Counted from the stretch's first letter, positions 1-9,998 are shown. The stretch is DNA of 64,000 nt from Methanolacinia petrolearia DSM 11571 (GCF_000147875.1 NC_014507.1:2294001-2358000); one strand, 5' to 3'. Notes: generated from the letters alone by a model not told the origin. A program made the numbers and translations.

Positions 1-405
1 GGGATACGCACGGCCGAACGATTCCAGGTTGACGAGATCCAGGTACTTATCGACAGTCTGCTGCTTCTCAGCCTTTGAGACCCCCTTCATCGTTAAGCCG
101 AAGCCGATGTTGTCCGCAATCCTCAGCCACGGGAAGAGAGAATACTCCTGGAAGACCATCCCTCTCTCCGGCCCCGGCCCCTCGACGGTCTTTCCGTCTA
201 CAGTCACGCAGCCCGACGTGGGAAAATCAAGTCCTGCAATAATCCGGAGCAGCGTCGTCTTGCCGCAGCCCGAAGGACCGACGAGGCAGACGAACTCCTT
301 GTCCTCGATATGAAGATCGATATTGTCAAGGGCGGTAACCGACGCCGATTCGTCACCCTCCTTGGTAAAGACCCTGCACAGGGCCCTTGTGTCGACCGAC
401 GCCAT
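1..405 (-). CDS. ABC transporter ATP-binding protein (nitrate/sulfonate/taurine type), partial
   Basis: This is the cytoplasmic ATPase that powers the importer encoded just upstream. The 135 N-terminal residues are present; the gene runs off the left edge. A Walker A motif (GPSGCGKT, residues 43-50) and a Q-loop (Q86 in VFQEYSLFPW) are visible, and the latter is typical of the SsuB/TauB/NrtD group. The ATG at 405 overlaps the permease stop by one base (TGATG), so the two genes are translationally coupled. The signature motif, Walker B and H-loop lie outside the window. Substrate cannot be decided from this piece. Confidence 0.93.
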   Translation of the reverse strand, partial: MASVDTRALCRVFTKEGDESASVTALDNIDLHIEDKEFVCLVGPSGCGKTTLLRIIAGLDFPTSGCVTVDGKTVEGPGPERGMVFQEYSLFPWLRIADNIGFGLTMKGVSKAEKQQTVDKYLDLVNLESFGRAYP

Positions 406-1217
406 CAGACACCCTCCTCCCACCAGCCGAGAGCCTGCCTGTTCACAAAGTACCTGAACACGAGGTCGATCGTAAGCCCGATAAGACCCAGAACTATCAT
501 GTACACGACCACGCTCGGCATCTGGTGCAGGTTGTAATAGGTCCAGAGATTCTTGCCGAGTCCGTACTTTCCGCCGCCCGCACCGAATATCTCCGCACCG
601 ACAAGACACATCCACCCGATGCCCATCGAGATCCTGATGCCGGATACAATCGACGGAAGAGACGACGGAAACGCCACACGTCGGATAAGGCTGAAGTTGC
701 CAGTGCACCCGAGCACCTTCCCGGCTTCGATAAAGATCCTCGGGACGTTCCTGAATCCGGTATAAGTATTGATGAAGATTGGAAAGACCGCACCTATGAA
801 GATGATGAAGCCCGCCGACGCATCCGTGAGACCGAACCATATAATCGCAAACGGGATCCATGCAAGCGGAGGTATCGGCCTGATAATCTCAATAATAGGA
901 TTGATTGCGGTATCGAGATCCCTGAACCACCCCATCGCAATCCCGAGCGGAATTCCAACAATAACTGCGGCTGTGACCCCTATCGCAAAGTGTATGAGAC
1001 TCTTGTAGATATCGGGGAACAGGGTCCCGTTCGGCCCGAAAGTTACCTTATAAAGCGCATCCAGGACATCAGTAAAACTCGGAAGAATGAATGCATCGTT
1101 CACCCAGAACTCCGCAATAATCTGCCACAGGATAATTGCGGCGATAACCGCGGCTATCGGGAGGATATATTTTTTGTACTTAGTATAGGATATTTTGGTC
1201 ATTGTCAGTGCCTGCAT
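405..1217 (-). CDS. ABC transporter permease (SsuC/TauC-like)
   Basis: Integral membrane subunit of a nitrate/sulfonate/taurine-type importer, 270 residues, which is the usual size. It begins with a short basic cytoplasmic stretch followed by a hydrophobic helix, and several more helices follow. An EAA-type loop that contacts the ATPase is seen (EAGKVLGCTGNFSLIRR). A second ATG at 1202 is an equally possible start; neither has a strong ribosome binding site. The gene sits between the binding protein (79 bases upstream) and the ATPase, so the three form one operon on the minus strand. Confidence 0.93.
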   Translation of the reverse strand: MQALTMTKISYTKYKKYILPIAAVIAAIILWQIIAEFWVNDAFILPSFTDVLDALYKVTFGPNGTLFPDIYKSLIHFAIGVTAAVIVGIPLGIAMGWFRDLDTAINPIIEIIRPIPPLAWIPFAIIWFGLTDASAGFIIFIGAVFPIFINTYTGFRNVPRIFIEAGKVLGCTGNFSLIRRVAFPSSLPSIVSGIRISMGIGWMCLVGAEIFGAGGGKYGLGKNLWTYYNLHQMPSVVVYMIVLGLIGLTIDLVFRYFVNRQALGWWEEGV

Positions 1218-1295
1218 AGGTTAATAGAAACTCTTTCCGACAGGTATTCTGAGATTCCTCTATACAAGTGTGAACTGAAAATAAAAAAGTGTTAT

Positions 1296-2327
1296 TCAGG
1301 CGGATGTCGCCTTTTCATAGAAGGAGAGATCGAAGATCTGGTCCTGAGTGAGCGTATTGTCGATATAGCCGAGTTCCTTCTGGACACTTACGTAATCCAT
1401 CACACCGTCAACGATCAGGTTCGGATCGGAGACCCATGAACCGTCCCAGTTGGCGATGGATTCGCTCGCGATCTCATAGGTGTTCTTTGTGTAGTTTGCA
1501 TAGATATGCGCAGCTTCGTCGGGGTTGGCGAGGTTGTACCCGGTCGCCTTTATGTGAGTCTTCACGAGGGCGGTGACGAGATCGGGGTTCTCCTCGATCA
1601 GCCTGTCGCTCACCAGGAGAACACAGCACGGGTGATTGGGCTTCATGGTGCCGGACCAAACGACTATCTTGCCGTTTCCTTCCTCAACAAGTGTCGTGGG
1701 GGAGGGTGACGGGAGGAACGTTCCGTCGATCTGCTTTGCAGTCATCGCGGTGATCGCGTCGCCGGGGCCCATCGGCAGGACGTCGACTTCCCCTGCATCG
1801 GTGTTCTCTCCGACCGTAATATTGTTTTCAGCGAGCCACTCTCTCAGGATCGTGTCCTGGATCGTTCCGGCCGGGAAGGTCGCGATCGTCAGGCCCTTAA
1901 GATCCTCGGGACTGTTGTATTCGATATCGGGCTGAAGTACGAGTGCGGAGCCCTGCGTCTGGACTGCGGCGACGATCTTCGCCTCAAGCCCGGTCGAGAG
2001 TGCGGATATCACGGGTGCGGCGCCGACATACGCGACATCGATCTCGCCTGCGAGCATGGCCTGCATCTCGGGAGCCCCGGTCGGGAACTGGATCTCGTTC
2101 TTATCGGGATCGGTTGTATATCCGTAAGGCTCGATGACCTCTTCCCACCATCCCTTGTTCATCGCGGTCATATACGCGATCTGGTGCGTACTCGGCTGAT
2201 AGCCGAAGTTCAGCTCCTTGAGTCCGGTCGAACCGGCATTATCCTTACCGTCTCCTGTACAGCCGGCAGCGAACACAGCCGCTGCAACAACGACTGCCAT
2301 GACAAACATAACCAATATCTTTCTCAT
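1296..2327 (-). CDS. ABC transporter substrate-binding lipoprotein (SsuA/TauA/NMT1-like)
   Basis: Extracytoplasmic solute receptor of the importer. A hydrophobic signal segment ends in a lipobox-like AAGC with the cysteine at residue 23, suggesting lipid anchoring. The body has features of the NMT1/SsuA fold, such as an early FGYQPSTHQIAYM stretch and the EIDVAYVGAAP motif that lines the binding cleft. The ATG at 2327 is chosen because GGTGATC precedes it; an in-frame GTG at 2336 gives three more residues. The ligand could be a sulfonate, taurine, nitrate or a pyrimidine precursor; the sequence alone does not decide. Confidence 0.9.
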   Translation of the reverse strand: MRKILVMFVMAVVVAAAVFAAGCTGDGKDNAGSTGLKELNFGYQPSTHQIAYMTAMNKGWWEEVIEPYGYTTDPDKNEIQFPTGAPEMQAMLAGEIDVAYVGAAPVISALSTGLEAKIVAAVQTQGSALVLQPDIEYNSPEDLKGLTIATFPAGTIQDTILREWLAENNITVGENTDAGEVDVLPMGPGDAITAMTAKQIDGTFLPSPSPTTLVEEGNGKIVVWSGTMKPNHPCCVLLVSDRLIEENPDLVTALVKTHIKATGYNLANPDEAAHIYANYTKNTYEIASESIANWDGSWVSDPNLIVDGVMDYVSVQKELGYIDNTLTQDQIFDLSFYEKATSA

Positions 2328-2612
2328 AATGATCACCAGATTATCTCAGATCATTAAAAAGTATCCCCGCCGGTATATAATAGATAATATTATAGGTCAA
2401 ATTATTGACCTCATCAGCCAACCGAACCCAATATGATTTGACTTAAAAGATATAAGACTCGTCAGGCTCCCATGTAAAATGGTATATTTCAAAAGAGCAG
2501 ATGAGTAGTAATGGATGGACTACGCCACACAGGGCACAATATAACAGCTCCTTTTTCAATATGCTACTCTCCCGAAAACGGCTACTGCGCTTCGAAGGGG
2601 GAGAGTCTCAAC

Positions 2613-2939
2613 ATGAAGCTCGAGATCGTTCCTGATGACGGATTCCGCGAGCCGGTAGACGTGAAGATCAGGATCAGGGTTCCCGATCCCGCTGTAGGAA
2701 TATTTACGATATACAACCAGGTGCACGATCTCGGGGTGCATTCTTACCCTTACACTCCCATGTGCTTCACCCAGGCCCTCGATCCCGACAATCCGCCGGA
2801 AGGATACGAGTTCATCAAAAAGGCGTATGCGGCGGCAAAGAAGATGAAGATCGACGCAGTAGACGTCCACGTGGACGTGACAGCCTCCGGAGGGGGTTTC
2901 GTCCGGGAGGAGAAGCCGGTCTACAGGGTGAATTTCTGA
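2613..2939 (+). CDS. Conserved hypothetical protein, 108 aa
   Basis: Small soluble protein that I do not recognise. The ATG at 2613 is preferred over one at 2511 because a GGGGGAG ribosome binding site lies about nine bases before it; the upstream extension looks non-coding. The product is rich in charged residues with alternating beta-like stretches (KIRIRVPDP, VDVHVDV) and no membrane segment. It stands alone between the importer operon (divergent) and a palindrome-rich spacer. Confidence 0.6.
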   Translation: MKLEIVPDDGFREPVDVKIRIRVPDPAVGIFTIYNQVHDLGVHSYPYTPMCFTQALDPDNPPEGYEFIKKAYAAAKKMKIDAVDVHVDVTASGGGFVREEKPVYRVNF

Positions 2940-3400
2940 ATTTTTTTTTTTGCTCGGATATTGCACACATAGTATTTTTGGCGACCCCGGCACCGGCGGC
3001 TCAGCCGCCGGACGACCCCTCCCCAGGGGCCTTGCCCTAAGATAATCTTCCCACGGCACACCCACGGGACCGGCAAGGGTCCCCTGGGCTGTTGAATTTA
3101 GTTTGCCAGGGCATGTCCCCCATCCAGTACACGCTATGAACTTCCCGCAGCCCGCCACTCGGGGGATACTCGTCTATCCCCTGAGTGGCCTATCACAATA
3201 AGAGAGGCCCCGGGGTCGGGGCCGATCCGCGAGCCTGCCATGCAGCTCGCGGCGAGAGGTTGTCAATAATAGTGAAACCCGCCACATATAACCCGCACAA
3301 AATAATCCACAAAAAAACGCAGGGATAAATCCCTGCCGGCTTCCTTTTTCTCCGGTTTATCGGCGCCTTAAATATGCTCCGGGTCATACAATTAGGACAG
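2940..3400. repeat. Palindrome-rich intergenic spacer
   Basis: This 460-base spacer has no convincing gene but contains several GC-rich inverted repeats in a row: CCGGCGGC/GCCGCCGG near 2993-3011, a long 36-base hairpin at 3154-3189 (14-bp arms beginning GCCACTC with one mismatch and an 8-base loop), GGCCCC/GGGGCC near 3209-3226, and GCGAGC/GCTCGC near 3229-3250. One of these may terminate the upstream gene. The density of hairpins is higher than needed for that. A similar palindromic strip occurs at 57740-57860. Confidence 0.55.
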
Positions 3401-3414
3401 GAGTGGAGAATATC

Positions 3415-4893
3415 ATGAGCAAAGATCCTTTGAGAGAGGGAAGGCTCGGCGACGGCCGTCCGCCCGAGGTCTGGAGCTACCTCTCGTCCCGCGAGGCCGA
3501 CCGGTTCATAGGGGATGCAGATATCCTCGTGGATATCGCCCACCTGCTGATGCTCGAAAAACAGAATATCATCGGCAGGGAAGCGGCCGAAAAGATCATG
3601 ACTGTCCTTCTTGACCTTCATGAAAACGGACTGCCCGATTCGGTCTTCAACGAGAAATTCGAGGATGTCCATGCAGGAATCGAGGCCCTTGTAATAGAGA
3701 AGACAGGGATCGATACCGGCGGAAGGCTGCACATGGGCAGGTCCAGGAACGACGAGGTCGCGACATGTGCACGCGTCAGGCTGAAGACCGGCATGGCGGA
3801 GATCATGGCGGGAATAAATAAAGTCCGGGATGTCCTGATCGAAAAGGCCGGGCAGAATACAGAATCCTACATGCCCGGATTCACCCACCTCCAGCACGCA
3901 CAGCCTACGACTCTCGCACATTATATGATGAACTACGAGCAGGTGTTTACGAGGGACTTTGAGAGGTTCGGGGATGCATACCTCCGTCTCGATCTCTGCC
4001 CGCTCGGGGCGGCTGCGTTCGCTTCGACCGGATACCCGATCGACAGGGAGTATACGGCGGAGCTTCTCGGGTTCTCAGGAGTTCTCGAAAACTCGATGGA
4101 CTGCGTCGCCGGGAGGGACGTATTCATAGAGGTCATCTCCGCATGCTCCATACTGATGACGACCCTGAGCCGGATGTGCGAGGAGTTAATACTGTGGAGC
4201 TCGTCGTTCGTCAACTTCATTGAGCTCGCGGATGAATACTGCTCGACAAGTTCGATAATGCCGCAGAAGAAGAATCCCGACTGTGCGGAGATCATGAGGG
4301 GAAAGGCAGGATCGGTCCTCGGCGCACTTACAGCCTCGATGACGATAGTGAAGGGGCTGCCGATGAGCTACAACCGCGACCTGCAGGATCTCTGGCCGCA
4401 TCTCTGGAGATCGGTTGAGGACGTAAAAGCGTCGCTTGCGATAATAGCCGGGATGATAGACACTGCGACGTTCAACACAGAGCGGATGAACGAAGAGGCA
4501 GGAAAAGGATTTTCGACCGCGACCGAACTGGCCGACGTGATGGTCAGGGAGTTCGGGCTCCCGTTCCGGACGGCGCACGGGATAACGGGCAGGGCTGTCA
4601 GGATGAAGAAGATAGATATCGACACTCTCGAAGAAGCGGCGGTGGAGATGGCGGGGATCTCGCTCAAAAAACTCGGCATGACCGAAGAGGACGTGAAACG
4701 GGCTCTCGGTGTCGCGTACTCGGTGAACGAGAGGTCTGCGACAGGCGGGCCTGCACCGGAGGCTGTTATGGCGTCGATCGCCGGAAAGACGGCCGCACTG
4801 AAAGAAGATGCGGAATGGCTGGCAGATATTAAAATACAGAATGAAGAGGCGAACAAGAGGATGATAGAAGCAGCAGAGGAGCTGAGAGGTTGA
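3415..4893 (+). CDS. argH: Argininosuccinate lyase
   Basis: Last enzyme of arginine synthesis: it splits argininosuccinate into arginine and fumarate in the cytoplasm. The protein has the fumarase/aspartase superfamily signature SSIMPQKKNPD in the middle of the chain, the HMGRSRND substrate-binding segment and the TPAQHAQPTT-like segment (HLQHAQPTT). Its length of 492 residues is normal for the family. The ATG at 3415 has GGAG seven bases before it; a GTG at 3403 is the alternative. The stop overlaps the start of gatD by four bases, so it heads an operon with gatD and gatE. Confidence 0.97.
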   Translation: MSKDPLREGRLGDGRPPEVWSYLSSREADRFIGDADILVDIAHLLMLEKQNIIGREAAEKIMTVLLDLHENGLPDSVFNEKFEDVHAGIEALVIEKTGIDTGGRLHMGRSRNDEVATCARVRLKTGMAEIMAGINKVRDVLIEKAGQNTESYMPGFTHLQHAQPTTLAHYMMNYEQVFTRDFERFGDAYLRLDLCPLGAAAFASTGYPIDREYTAELLGFSGVLENSMDCVAGRDVFIEVISACSILMTTLSRMCEELILWSSSFVNFIELADEYCSTSSIMPQKKNPDCAEIMRGKAGSVLGALTASMTIVKGLPMSYNRDLQDLWPHLWRSVEDVKASLAIIAGMIDTATFNTERMNEEAGKGFSTATELADVMVREFGLPFRTAHGITGRAVRMKKIDIDTLEEAAVEMAGISLKKLGMTEEDVKRALGVAYSVNERSATGGPAPEAVMASIAGKTAALKEDAEWLADIKIQNEEANKRMIEAAEELRG

Positions 4894-6134
4894 GTACAGG
4901 AATAGAGCCGGGAGACAGGGTCGGCTGCACCTACGCGGGAAAAGAGCTCGAAGGATTTTATATTACAGAGCGGGACGGCAAAGCGGTGATCAAGCTCGAC
5001 TCGGGATACAACCTGGGAATCGATGCTAAAATCCTGACAAAACTCAGGACACAGGCGCCCAGGCCCCATTCTGCAAAGAAAATAGAGCAGGACGAGAGCC
5101 TCCCGCAGTTGTCGATAGTCTCGACGGGCGGAACGATCGCATCGAAGATCGATTACAGGACAGGAGCTGTCACAAGCCAGTTCGAGGCGGACGACATCCT
5201 GAGGGCGATCCCCGGACTTGCAAAGATCGGGCATTTCAGCGCCCAGGTTCCGGCAACGATCCTCTCCGAGAATATGACTCCTGCAATCTGGAGGAAGCTT
5301 GCATCGACGGTCTGCGACGAGATCAAAAAGGGCTCGCGGGGAGTGATCGTCACCCACGGAACGGATACGATGGCATACTCGGCGGCGGCCTTAAGCTTCA
5401 TGATCGAAACACCGGTCCCGATCGTCTTCGTGGGATCGCAGAGATCGGCCGACCGTCCTTCGAGCGACAACGTGATGAACGGCCTGTGCAGTGCTGCTGC
5501 CGCCGTCTCGGACCTCGGCGAGGTCTCGGTTGTCATGCACGCGACGACCAACGACGATTACTGTGCGATCCACAGGGGAACGAGGGTCCGGAAGATGCAC
5601 ACCTCAAGGAGGGACGCATTCACAACGATAGGTTCGGATATCCTCGGAACCGTGGACTACCCGTCGCTGGATGTTAAGCTCTCGTGCTCTGCGGCAAGGA
5701 GAAAAGAGGAAGGCACAGAGCCGGTCTTAAACGATAAACTCGAAGAGAAAGTAGGAATCCTTTATTTCTATCCGGGAATGTCGCCCGAGGTCGTCGAGGC
5801 GTTCAAAGGCTACAGGGGTCTCGTGGTGATGGGGACCGGACTCGGTCACACGGCGTCAGGGTGCATCCCGGCACTGAGATCGCTGGTGAAGGACGGGACT
5901 TCGGTCGTGATGACATCACAGTGCTTAAACGGCCGGGTCTGCGACAGGGTCTACGATACCGGACGCGACCTGCTGAATGCAGGTATTATAGAGGGCGGGG
6001 ATATGCTGCCCGAAGCTGCGATGGTCAAGCTCATGTGGGTGCTCGGAAACGAGAGCGATCCGGACAGGGTTGCAGAACTGATGCGGACTAATCTCCGCGG
6101 CGAACTTGGGAGGTGTACGCCGAATGGATTATGA
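4890..6134 (+). CDS. gatD: Glutamyl-tRNA(Gln) amidotransferase subunit D
   Basis: GatD is the asparaginase-like subunit of the archaeal GatDE enzyme. It releases ammonia from glutamine so that GatE can convert Glu-tRNA(Gln) to Gln-tRNA(Gln). An N-terminal beta-barrel of about 75 residues is followed by an L-asparaginase I domain with both threonine motifs (STGGTIAS and THGTDTM). Length (414) fits the family. The start is a TTG that overlaps the argH stop; the 3' end overlaps gatE by 11 bases. Archaea use GatDE, which supports the assignment of the host. Confidence 0.97.
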   Translation: MSTGIEPGDRVGCTYAGKELEGFYITERDGKAVIKLDSGYNLGIDAKILTKLRTQAPRPHSAKKIEQDESLPQLSIVSTGGTIASKIDYRTGAVTSQFEADDILRAIPGLAKIGHFSAQVPATILSENMTPAIWRKLASTVCDEIKKGSRGVIVTHGTDTMAYSAAALSFMIETPVPIVFVGSQRSADRPSSDNVMNGLCSAAAAVSDLGEVSVVMHATTNDDYCAIHRGTRVRKMHTSRRDAFTTIGSDILGTVDYPSLDVKLSCSAARRKEEGTEPVLNDKLEEKVGILYFYPGMSPEVVEAFKGYRGLVVMGTGLGHTASGCIPALRSLVKDGTSVVMTSQCLNGRVCDRVYDTGRDLLNAGIIEGGDMLPEAAMVKLMWVLGNESDPDRVAELMRTNLRGELGRCTPNGL

Positions 6135-7956
6135 GAAGATCGGACTTATGGCCGGAATCGAGATCCACCAGCAGCTCGATACGGCTGAAAAGCTCTTCTG
6201 CCACTGCCCGACGACGCTCAGGGACGTGGACGAGAGGTGCGGCGAATTTAAGAGGTACCTGAGGGCGACCGAGAGCGAGATGGGCGAGATCGACAGGGCG
6301 GCCGAGGAGGAGATGAAGAAGCAGGACCGCATCTACACCTACTACGCATACGATACGACATGCCTTGTTGAAAACGACGAGGAGCCGCCCGCCCCCATGA
6401 ATCCGGAGGCGCTCGGGCTTTCGCTGACTCTCGCGAAGATGATGGGAATGACTCCGGTCCAGCAGGTCCACGTGATGAGAAAGCTCGTCATCGACGGCTC
6501 GAACACGAGCGGATTCCAGAGGACGGCGCTTGTGGCTCTCAACGGCATTCTTCCGGCAGGGGCGAGGATCGAGTCGATCTGTCTCGAAGAGGAGGCGGCA
6601 CAGAGAGTCGAAGGCGATACGTTCTCCCTCGACAGGCTGGGGATTCCTCTCGCCGAGATCACCACCGGACCGGACATGAGAACGCCCGGGCAGGTGAAGG
6701 AGGTTGCGGCATATATCGGAATGCTTCTCCGCTCGACCGGCAGGGTGAAGAGGGGCCTTGGGACGATCAGGCAGGATGTCAATATCTCGATCAGGGACGG
6801 TGCGAGGGTCGAGATCAAGGGCGTCCAGGACTTAAGCCTTATAGACGAGGTCGTCAGGCGCGAGGCGCTCAGGCAGCAGAACCTAGTGGAGATCGCCGGC
6901 GAGCTTAAGAAGAGGGGTGCGTCGGTCGGCGAAGAGGTCGTCGATGTCACCGATCTTTTCAAGGATACGGGATCGTCGATCCTCAAACGGGCGAAGTGCA
7001 TACTTGCGATAAAGCTCTGCGGATTCGGGGGACTTGTAGGAAAGGAGATCCAGCCCGGGAGAAGGCTCGGGTCGGAGATGTCCGACTATGCAAAGAAGTG
7101 CGGCGTCGGCGGTTTGTTCCACACAGACGAGCTCCCGGCCTACGGGGTAACCGCCGAAGAGGTGAAGATCTTAAAAGATCGGCTTGCCGCTGGTGCTTCG
7201 GACTGCGTGATCCTTGTCGCAGACACGAAGAAAAAATCCGAATGTGCAATCGGCCAGATAAAGAAGCGTGCAGCTATGGCATTCGACGGAGTGCCGGAGG
7301 AGACCCGCAAGATGCTCGAAGAGGGAAGTTCGGCATACATGAGGCCGCTGCCCGGGGCCGCGAGGATGTATCCTGAGACCGATGTTCTCCCCGTGGACAT
7401 CAGCGGCGAATACTGGGATTCGCTTGAGCTGCCCGAACTTATCACCAATAAGGAAAAGCGTTTTGCGGGTGAGTTCGGGCTCGACGAATCGCTCGCAAGA
7501 CAGATGGCCTATTCGTCAAAGGCAGGCCTGTTCGAGGAAGCGGTATCGAAGGGAGTCAAACCGAACCTTGCGGCGAGGACGATCTACTCGACGATCAGGG
7601 AGTTGAGGCGTGACGGTGTCAGCACCGGACGCATCAGGGACGAAGAGATTATTGAACTGCTTCTCGCAGTCGAGAGAGGTAGTGCTGCCAAAGAGGCGAT
7701 TCCCGATATCCTGAGAGCGGTGTCGACTGGCGACAGTGTTTCGGCAGCGATGGAGAAGATCGCACCGTCCGTCTCCGAAGAGGAACTTTCCGCCGTAATC
7801 GCCGGAATAATCGAAGATCGGATCGATTTCGTAAAGGAGCAGGGCATGAGATCCCTCGGACCTTTAATGGGCGTTGTGATGAAGGAGATGCGTGGCAGGG
7901 TCGACGGGAAAGTTATCAGCGAAGTATTGAAAAAAGAACTCCAGAAAGTCTTATAA
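6124..7956 (+). CDS. gatE: Glutamyl-tRNA(Gln) amidotransferase subunit E
   Basis: GatE binds Glu-tRNA(Gln), activates the glutamate and transfers ammonia from GatD. The chain starts with the GatB-like catalytic cradle (GIEIHQQLD), carries the archaeal AspRS-like insertion in the middle, and ends in the helical tail/YqeY-like tRNA-binding region. The ATG at 6124 is chosen because a strong GGGAGGTG lies at proper distance; an in-frame start at 6106 would place that site inside the gene. With this start it is 610 residues. It is co-transcribed with gatD. Confidence 0.97.
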   Translation: MDYEKIGLMAGIEIHQQLDTAEKLFCHCPTTLRDVDERCGEFKRYLRATESEMGEIDRAAEEEMKKQDRIYTYYAYDTTCLVENDEEPPAPMNPEALGLSLTLAKMMGMTPVQQVHVMRKLVIDGSNTSGFQRTALVALNGILPAGARIESICLEEEAAQRVEGDTFSLDRLGIPLAEITTGPDMRTPGQVKEVAAYIGMLLRSTGRVKRGLGTIRQDVNISIRDGARVEIKGVQDLSLIDEVVRREALRQQNLVEIAGELKKRGASVGEEVVDVTDLFKDTGSSILKRAKCILAIKLCGFGGLVGKEIQPGRRLGSEMSDYAKKCGVGGLFHTDELPAYGVTAEEVKILKDRLAAGASDCVILVADTKKKSECAIGQIKKRAAMAFDGVPEETRKMLEEGSSAYMRPLPGAARMYPETDVLPVDISGEYWDSLELPELITNKEKRFAGEFGLDESLARQMAYSSKAGLFEEAVSKGVKPNLAARTIYSTIRELRRDGVSTGRIRDEEIIELLLAVERGSAAKEAIPDILRAVSTGDSVSAAMEKIAPSVSEEELSAVIAGIIEDRIDFVKEQGMRSLGPLMGVVMKEMRGRVDGKVISEVLKKELQKVL

Positions 7957-8083
7957 CCGGATTATCCCTACGATTCATTTATTTTTTATTTTAAAAATTG
8001 TCCCCGGCCAACTCCTGAGAATATGAGTATTTAGCGATCAAATCTGCAAACATATATCTACAGGAATTTCAATTAGTAAATGA

Positions 8084-8911
8084 ATGAATCCCGTAATTGA
8101 TGCATATAATGAGCGTCAGGAGGAAATAAGGGGGATTTTTCGATCCAGACTCATTACACAGATTCTTATTGCCCTGGGCAGCGGAGAAAAATCGCTTTCT
8201 GAACTTCGCGACATAACAGGAAGTTCTTCACAGGCGATTATTCCAAAGATAAGACAGCTGGAAGCGTTAAGTTATATCGAATCGACGAAGGAGGGTTATC
8301 GCCTTACAATCATAGGAAAGATCCTGGAAAAAGAGATTGAAAAGCTTGTAAAAATCATCAGCCTCTCCGATTCAAACCGTGAATTCTGGTATAATCACGA
8401 TACTAAAGACATACCTGCCGAATTCCTTGAAAATATCGGCGATCTTCATAATTCAGCAATAATCCATAACACAGAAGACAATATATTAAAAGTTCATTTT
8501 AATTTTATAAAATTATTAGATGAAGCATCGTTCATAAAAGGAATTTCATCGTTTATGAGTCCTTCACATGCAGAAATAATAAAAAAATCCGTATTGAGAG
8601 GAATTCAGGTAGAGCTGATTGTAACTTCAGAAATTTCAGCAAAGATGAAGGAAGAGCCATATGAAGCAATTTTAAAAACGATAATTGATCGTGACAATTT
8701 CAGGATCTACGTCTATCCTAAAGCGATAAAAATCGGAATGACTGTAACGGACAATTGCCTCTCCCTTGGATTATATTCCAAAGAGCCTGATTTCTACGAT
8801 TTCACTGCTGATCTTATCAATTCTGACGAAATAGCAATTGAATGGGGACAAAGACTTTTCGAATATTACAGATCAAGTTCCAAAGATTTTGCTATCAATC
8901 ACCAGGATTAA
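8084..8911 (+). CDS. FilR1-type helix-turn-helix transcriptional regulator
   Basis: A 275-residue archaeal regulator with an N-terminal winged helix (residues about 15-75, pattern LITQILIAL..SLSELRDITGSSSQAIIPKIRQLEALSYIE) and a C-terminal domain resembling the DUF1724 region of FilR1, the methanogen filament/methanogenesis regulator. It lies alone with its own promoter: a TATA-like CATATATC at 8051-8058 is about 30 bases from the start codon, so the transcript is probably leaderless. Base composition is more AT-rich than the upstream operon. The effector is unknown. Confidence 0.8.
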   Translation: MNPVIDAYNERQEEIRGIFRSRLITQILIALGSGEKSLSELRDITGSSSQAIIPKIRQLEALSYIESTKEGYRLTIIGKILEKEIEKLVKIISLSDSNREFWYNHDTKDIPAEFLENIGDLHNSAIIHNTEDNILKVHFNFIKLLDEASFIKGISSFMSPSHAEIIKKSVLRGIQVELIVTSEISAKMKEEPYEAILKTIIDRDNFRIYVYPKAIKIGMTVTDNCLSLGLYSKEPDFYDFTADLINSDEIAIEWGQRLFEYYRSSSKDFAINHQD

Positions 8912-9004
8912 AAATAATTTTATAAAATATACATACATAATTATCCTGATCCATTAACATTCATCGACACAATAAATGTTAATGATCCATTTTCACCAAT
9001 TTCC

Positions 9005-9904
9005 ATGCACAACATTGCACTGGAAAAAAACATTATAATCCCTGACTTCAGCAGGATTATCCAAACACTTGTCTACAGCTCGTTGTATCTCTCCTTTGCC
9101 GGAGGCGCAATGGTTTTTCTTTCATGCTCGCTTCAGGACCTGGCATTCAGCCCGGTTGCGGCCCTGATCATGATACTCGTAACATACGGCGTATATAACC
9201 TCAACAGGAAAACCGACGAAGCGGAAGATATGATGAACCATTATGAAAGATATCACTTTACAAAAAAACACGGTTCATTTCTGTACAGATCATCGATCCT
9301 GTCGTACATCACTGCTGCAGGGATTGGAATGATTTATGGAACCGAAGCCCTTTTCATGACATTACTGCCTCTTATTGCAGGAATTTTATACAGTATCCCT
9401 ATCTTCCCAAAGAGTATAGGTTTTTCAAGGATCAAAGAAGTCCCGGTTTTAAAAAGCCTGATTGTCGCTTTAGCATGGGCGATTCCTCCGGCCTTTCTGC
9501 CGGTCTACCTTTCATCCACCCTCCCGGGATTTTCGACTTACATCGTCGCATTGTTTTTTTTCATTCTGGTTTTCACAAGTACGGTTGTATTTGATATAAG
9601 GGATGTAAAAGGAGACATTGCTTCAGGAGTCCGGACAATCCCTGCAATGCTGGGTAAAGAAAGAACAGTCGTGCTTCTTTCAGTACTTAACATTTCAGCA
9701 GGTCTGGTCATAGTTTATTTTGGATTAGAAGGGCTTCCATCCCCACAGGTTTTATTCCTTTTGCTCAGTATGGTATATGTACAGTGCTATCTCATCTATT
9801 CCCTCAGGGAGAATATTACCAAAATGATCTATGAAATTTTCATTGACGGCAAATTCATCATTCTTATGGGAGTGTATGCCTTATTGTGCTGTCTCTGGAT
9901 ATAA
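9005..9904 (+). CDS. UbiA-family prenyltransferase
   Basis: Polytopic membrane protein of about 300 residues with eight or nine predicted helices. The two acidic motifs of the UbiA superfamily appear in modified form: NxxRxTDExED (residues about 66-76) and DIRDVKGD (about 198-205). Members transfer prenyl chains to aromatic or lipid acceptors; in methanogens they serve archaeal lipid, heme or quinone-like pathways. The acceptor here cannot be told. It follows the FilR1-like regulator on the same strand with a 93-base gap, but no functional link is evident. Confidence 0.8.
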   Translation: MHNIALEKNIIIPDFSRIIQTLVYSSLYLSFAGGAMVFLSCSLQDLAFSPVAALIMILVTYGVYNLNRKTDEAEDMMNHYERYHFTKKHGSFLYRSSILSYITAAGIGMIYGTEALFMTLLPLIAGILYSIPIFPKSIGFSRIKEVPVLKSLIVALAWAIPPAFLPVYLSSTLPGFSTYIVALFFFILVFTSTVVFDIRDVKGDIASGVRTIPAMLGKERTVVLLSVLNISAGLVIVYFGLEGLPSPQVLFLLLSMVYVQCYLIYSLRENITKMIYEIFIDGKFIILMGVYALLCCLWI

Positions 9905-9998
9905 CCAATTATTCCCATTTTTTTGATTAATTTAGAAATCATTATTTTGCCAATTATAGTCAATTAATCAGATCGATTAATTTTCATCATCATAATAA

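Noticed and set aside
387-1439. 350-residue open frame on the plus strand
   Set aside because: It is antisense to the ABC permease and binding protein genes, is rich in arginine and proline, and has no family features.
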